Assembly (NCBI GenBank): GCA_009782915.1
Contig: WRIC01000001.1
Location: 84,212-148,211, forward strand
Source of the DNA: Propionibacteriaceae bacterium
GTDB taxonomy: Bacteria > Actinomycetota > Actinomycetes > Propionibacteriales > Propionibacteriaceae
Direction of reading: 5' to 3'
DNA: 64,000 nucleotides
Every line of letters begins with the position of its first letter. The first letter of the stretch is position 1. Position numbers and translations under genes: made by a program. A model generated the notes under the pieces. It was not told where the DNA came from. It did not search any database and saw nothing but the letters and a program-made list of their open reading frames with translations. This document shows positions 62,544 through 64,000 of this stretch, piece by piece.

Positions 62544-63092
62544 ATGAGCAACAAGACTTCCGCCCGACTCTCCGCAGTGAGTTCCGGTCTACTGGCTTGT
62601 GTCATGGTGGTGATGCTTTCGTTGGCTGTGGCCCTCGTCGGCGTACCCAAAGTCATGGGCGGGGCAAGCCTCACTGTTCTCACTGGCTCGATGGAACCCG
62701 GAATCCACCCCGGGGATGTCGTGGTGACGAAAGGGACAGATGAGGTCACTGCTGGTGACCTTCAGGTGGGTGACGTGATTGTCTTCCTGCCCTATCCCGA
62801 TGATCCCACGGTGGTCACTCACCGGATTGTTGCCAAATCAGTGTCTGCCCGTTCGGTGTCTTTCATCACCCAGGGCGACAACAATAGTGCCCCCGATTAT
62901 TGGGGCCCAGTCGGCGCCCATCAGGTACGCGGTGAGGTGCTCTATGTCGTACCCAAGGTCGGGTTGCTTCGTCAATGGGTGGGGGGTCACGTCGGCTGGG
63001 TTGTCCCAGTGGTGGCCTTGTTTCTTTTGGGGTACGCCGCGGTGAGTTTCGTCTCTAGTTTCCGCAAGGACAACCAGGAGGACAACTCATGA
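62544..63092 (+). CDS. sipW: SipW-type (archaeal/ER-like) signal peptidase I
   Basis: This 182-residue protein is taken from ATG 62544 (GAAAGGACC upstream). A first membrane helix (residues ~10-35) is followed by the catalytic Ser in LTGSMEPGIHPGDVVV, the His that replaces the bacterial Lys in TVVTHRIVAK, then GDNNSAPDYWGPVGAHQVRGEV, and a second helix at the C-terminus (WVVPVVALFLLGYAAVSFV). The Ser-His dyad and C-terminal helix are typical of the SipW subfamily. It should process the three neighbouring proteins. Confidence 0.9.
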   Translation: MSNKTSARLSAVSSGLLACVMVVMLSLAVALVGVPKVMGGASLTVLTGSMEPGIHPGDVVVTKGTDEVTAGDLQVGDVIVFLPYPDDPTVVTHRIVAKSVSARSVSFITQGDNNSAPDYWGPVGAHQVRGEVLYVVPKVGLLRQWVGGHVGWVVPVVALFLLGYAAVSFVSSFRKDNQEDNS

Positions 63093-63904
63093 GATATGCG
63101 TTCAAGGTGTTGGTGGTGTTTTTGTTTATGGCGCTGATCATCGTGGGGTTGACTGCTCAAGCCCATGGTGAACCGGTGGGTTCAACTCAGATCCCGATCA
63201 ACTGGAATGGGCCGATCACATCGGTCTCCTGGGATTCATCGAGTTATGGGATCGCAGGTGACACGATAGTCGGCCATAGTGTTGCTGTTCCGGGGGATCG
63301 TGTTCAGCGCATGGCTGTCGTCAAGAACGATGGCCCCTCGGATGCGATGGTCACCGTACAAATCCTCAATGTGACCACCACGAATTCCTCCTCCACGGTG
63401 AACACCGAATTGGAGGAGATCATCGAACTGTACTGGAATGTGAACGGATCCACTGGGGCCGAGTCGTGGAAGCATCTGCGCTTATCGCGTGATCCTGGTG
63501 GTGTCTCCCATTCGGTGAGCTTCTCTCTCGCTCAGGGAGCTCAATTCCCCATGACCGTGGGGTTTTCGTTTCCTTCCTCGTCAACTGGCGGGAGAAACTT
63601 GGGTGAGACATCGTCGCTGTTGAGTTTCGAGGTGCGGATCATCATGACCGGTGACACTGTCGATTCTGGGGGTCCTGGTGGACCTGGATCGCCTGGTTCC
63701 GGTGGCCAGAATTCTGGGGGTCCTGGTGCTGGCGGATCATCAATGGCTGCCCCCACTGGTGGTTCTGTGGTGGCCTCGCCTTGGTGGTTTCTTGGTGTAC
63801 TGTCCACCTCATCATGTCCACTCGTTGCCGTACTGCTATCACTCGGCGGAGCCCTCGGTGTGACTGCTATACTTATCCGACGCGCCTCTGTAGCTCAGCG
63901 GTAG
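63089..63904 (+). CDS. Membrane- or wall-anchored secreted protein of the SipW operon
   Basis: This 271-residue protein starts with an ordinary signal peptide (YAFKVLVVFLFMALIIVGLTAQAHG) and overlaps the sipW stop by 4 bases. The body (residues ~35-190) is beta-rich (VVKNDGPSDAMVTVQILNV), then a Gly/Pro/Ser linker (~195-230), a sortase-like but non-canonical AAPTGG, a hydrophobic helix and a positive tail IRRASVAQR. It may anchor the fibre or be a sortase substrate. Its last seven codons and stop lie within tRNA-Thr. Confidence 0.65.
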   Translation: MRYAFKVLVVFLFMALIIVGLTAQAHGEPVGSTQIPINWNGPITSVSWDSSSYGIAGDTIVGHSVAVPGDRVQRMAVVKNDGPSDAMVTVQILNVTTTNSSSTVNTELEEIIELYWNVNGSTGAESWKHLRLSRDPGGVSHSVSFSLAQGAQFPMTVGFSFPSSSTGGRNLGETSSLLSFEVRIIMTGDTVDSGGPGGPGSPGSGGQNSGGPGAGGSSMAAPTGGSVVASPWWFLGVLSTSSCPLVAVLLSLGGALGVTAILIRRASVAQR

Positions 63905-63955
63905 AGCATCCGCCTTGTAAGCGGAAGGTCATGGGTTCGACACCCATCGGAGGCT
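63884..63955 (+). tRNA. tRNA-Thr (TGT)
   Basis: Acceptor GCCTCTG/CGGAGGC (one G-T pair), D arm GTAGCTCAGCGGTAGAGC, anticodon stem CCGCC/GGCGG-like region with loop CTTGTAA (anticodon TGT, threonine), T arm ATGGGTTCGACACCCAT and discriminator T. CCA is not encoded. The 5' 21 bases overlap the end of the preceding protein gene. Confidence 0.9.
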
Positions 63956-63979
63956 CTGGTCGAGTATCCACTCACCTTC

Positions 63980-64000
63980 GGGGCTATGGCGCAGTTGGTA
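63980..64000 (+). tRNA. tRNA-Ala, 5' end only (cut by window edge)
   Basis: GGGGCTATGGCGCAGTTGGT plus A is identical to the first 21 bases of the tRNA-Ala at 35546-35618. The anticodon lies outside the window. Confidence 0.7.

Overview
The window is a stretch of actinobacterial chromosome of moderate GC, mostly single-copy housekeeping genes. The phylum call rests on DUF3039 and DUF2469 proteins, a b558-type sdhCAB operon, the order eno-divIC-DUF501-ppx/gppA, and the order rplS-lepB-rnhB-DUF2469 followed later by yraN-comM-dprA. A relative of the Propionibacteriaceae is a guess only; no rRNA is present to settle it.

Layout. 0-9.7 kb: the 3' end of metG, a CPBP protease coupled to proline dehydrogenase, a VOC protein, radA, a DUF218 membrane protein, and a sugar-scavenging group (solute-binding lipoprotein, ROK kinase, GH1 glycosidase) without ABC permeases. 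9.7-14.4 kb: an accessory patch of four lipoproteins of unknown function around a DinJ/YafQ toxin-antitoxin pair. 14.5-26.1 kb: gltX, glnS, purC-purS-purQ, DUF3039, a SurA-like lipoprotein, mazG, guaA and katG. 26.4-32.5 kb: a Na+/H+ antiporter, chorismate mutase, enolase, DivIC, DUF501 and Ppx/GppA. 32.5-37.5 kb: a Leu(TAA)-anticodon tRNA, a membrane protein with a Rossmann and a RyR-like domain, a lipoprotein, tRNA-Ala, a ClbS-like protein and a DUF349 protein. 37.6-43.7 kb: sdhCAB, rplS, lepB, rnhB and DUF2469. 44-50.8 kb: two MacB/Lol-type ABC exporters that split the usual rplS...dprA neighbourhood. 51.2-57.5 kb: yraN, comM, dprA, pyrC, galM and rpiB. 57.9-63.9 kb: a SipW-type surface-protein operon, then tRNA-Thr and the start of a tRNA-Ala.

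The most unusual feature is the repeat content. Nearly every long intergenic gap holds copies of a REP/BIME-like hairpin of the form CGTCA-stem-CGAAGT-stem-TCCAGA. The stems vary among copies with matching changes on both arms. Copies are often paired head to head with an inverted copy of a different stem type, and many are extended by tandem arrays that repeat half of the hairpin plus a linker private to that locus. The same element sits in frame inside protein genes (DUF501, Ppx/GppA, DUF349, a lipoprotein), as Rickettsia palindromic elements do. In Ppx/GppA it occupies the place of the DIGGGS-type phosphate loop. A second family has GGGGACGG...TTGTCAC ends and includes two complete 109/122-bp MITE-like copies with 24-bp terminal inverted repeats.

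Other points of interest are a 53-bp perfect palindrome in front of purC, a cysteine cluster near the C-terminus of KatG, an 18-T tract in a probable promoter, a Leu-anticodon tRNA without the long variable arm, a converging pair of consensus DnaA boxes upstream of yraN, and the RyR-domain membrane protein.
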